DNA from: Acidobacteria bacterium CG_4_9_14_3_um_filter_49_7
GTDB lineage: Bacteria; Acidobacteriota; Holophagae; Thermotomaculales; Thermotomaculaceae
Reading direction: 5' to 3'
Assembly (NCBI GenBank): GCA_002789615.1
Contig: PFTO01000067.1
Location: 1 to 5,188 of the forward strand
Length of the DNA stretch: 5,188 bases
Numbering within the stretch: position 1 is the stretch's first letter; each line of letters begins with the position of its first letter. The position numbers were made by a program, and so were the translations under genes. Shown piece by piece: positions 4,822 to 5,188 of the stretch. The notes beneath the pieces are model-generated. The model was not told the origin of the DNA, searched no databases, and saw only the letters and a list, made by a program, of their open reading frames with translations.

Positions 4822-5188
4822 ACCGGAAGAACAGATTATCGCTGAGTCAAAGGTGGAAGAAGAGACCAAACCTCCAAAAAGACACGATGGACTGGGTGAA
4901 ATCAAAGAACTGAGACGAATGCGCCAGCGACGGTTCTGGCGGAAATGGCTCCTCTATGCGGGGGCCCCTGCCCTGATACTGATCTTAATGCTTGTGGGTG
5001 GCCACTTGACCGGCAATTACATCCTTAAAACCGGTCAAGACCACACTCTGATGGATAAGCTCCGGAAATTCAGACCCCGGTTGATCACAAAGGTTTATGA
5101 CATCCACGGCAGAATTATTGGAACTTTTTCCCGTGAAAAACGAGAGTTGATTACCTACGATGAAATCCCCGAAACTTTTGTGCAAGCC
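4814..5188 (+). CDS. Penicillin-binding protein 1A-type peptidoglycan synthase, N-terminal part
   Basis: Only the first 125 residues are present, because the reading frame runs open through the right edge. The N-terminus is a charged cytosolic tail (1-45, ending RRMRQRRFWRK), followed by one uncleaved signal-anchor helix (about 46-63). After it comes the sequence that normally precedes the family-51 glycosyltransferase domain: TKVYDIHGRIIGTFSREKR, then ITYDEIPETFVQA. This pattern of Val-Tyr-Asp, a Gly-Arg turn and Asp-Glu-Ile-Pro is characteristic of class A high-molecular-weight PBPs of the PBP1A type, which polymerise and crosslink peptidoglycan in the periplasm. The catalytic glycosyltransferase and transpeptidase motifs lie outside the window, so a monofunctional transglycosylase cannot be excluded. 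The ATG at 4814 overlaps the stop of the upstream gene (ATGACTGA) and has AGGA eight bases before it. Confidence 0.85.
   Translation, partial: MTEPEEQIIAESKVEEETKPPKRHDGLGEIKELRRMRQRRFWRKWLLYAGAPALILILMLVGGHLTGNYILKTGQDHTLMDKLRKFRPRLITKVYDIHGRIIGTFSREKRELITYDEIPETFVQA

Overview
The window is bacterial chromosomal DNA of medium GC content. It has strong AGGAGG-type Shine-Dalgarno sites, recognisable sigma-70 promoters, tight 8-base gene overlaps, and a large secreted beta-propeller protein. No phage, plasmid, transposase or CRISPR signature is visible. The host phylum cannot be fixed from sequence alone. The complete TatABC set, the PBP1A-type protein and the LVIVD-repeat protein fit a diderm environmental bacterium (for example something like Acidobacteriota or Desulfobacterota), but that is a guess.

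Left part (1-1550, minus strand): a complete twin-arginine translocase operon, tatA-tatB-tatC, reading leftward from an extended -10 promoter near 1533-1541. tatB and tatC overlap by 8 bases. Beyond tatC lie short intergenic tandem repeats, a small hairpin, a weak possible terminator and a hexanucleotide repeat at the window edge.

Middle (1501-4287): a 303-base divergent intergenic region holds the tat promoter, a heptamer-repeat/hairpin module and a TTGACA promoter. Rightward from it runs an 827-residue secreted protein. It has 14 LVIVD-type repeats at a 42-residue period, best read as two seven-bladed beta-propellers, with an Asp-rich probable calcium loop inserted in one blade. Two tandem beta-sandwich-like modules follow at the C-terminus. 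Its signal peptide is Sec type, so the neighbouring Tat genes are not its predicted export route.

Right part (4288-5188, plus strand): a tRNA-Gly(CCC) sits behind a perfect-consensus sigma-70 promoter (TTGACA, 17 bases, TATAAT). Next comes an operon with its own extended -10 promoter. It contains an MTH1187/YqgV-type thiamine-binding-family protein, which overlaps by 8 bases the start of a penicillin-binding protein 1A-type gene cut off by the window edge.

The genes are mostly housekeeping. The observations I rate highest are the 14-repeat double-propeller architecture and the two related heptamer-repeat-plus-AAA-loop-hairpin modules flanking the tat operon. The coupling of a thiamine-binding-family gene to a cell-wall synthase is also of interest. 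I did not find a clear new defence or mobile system here.
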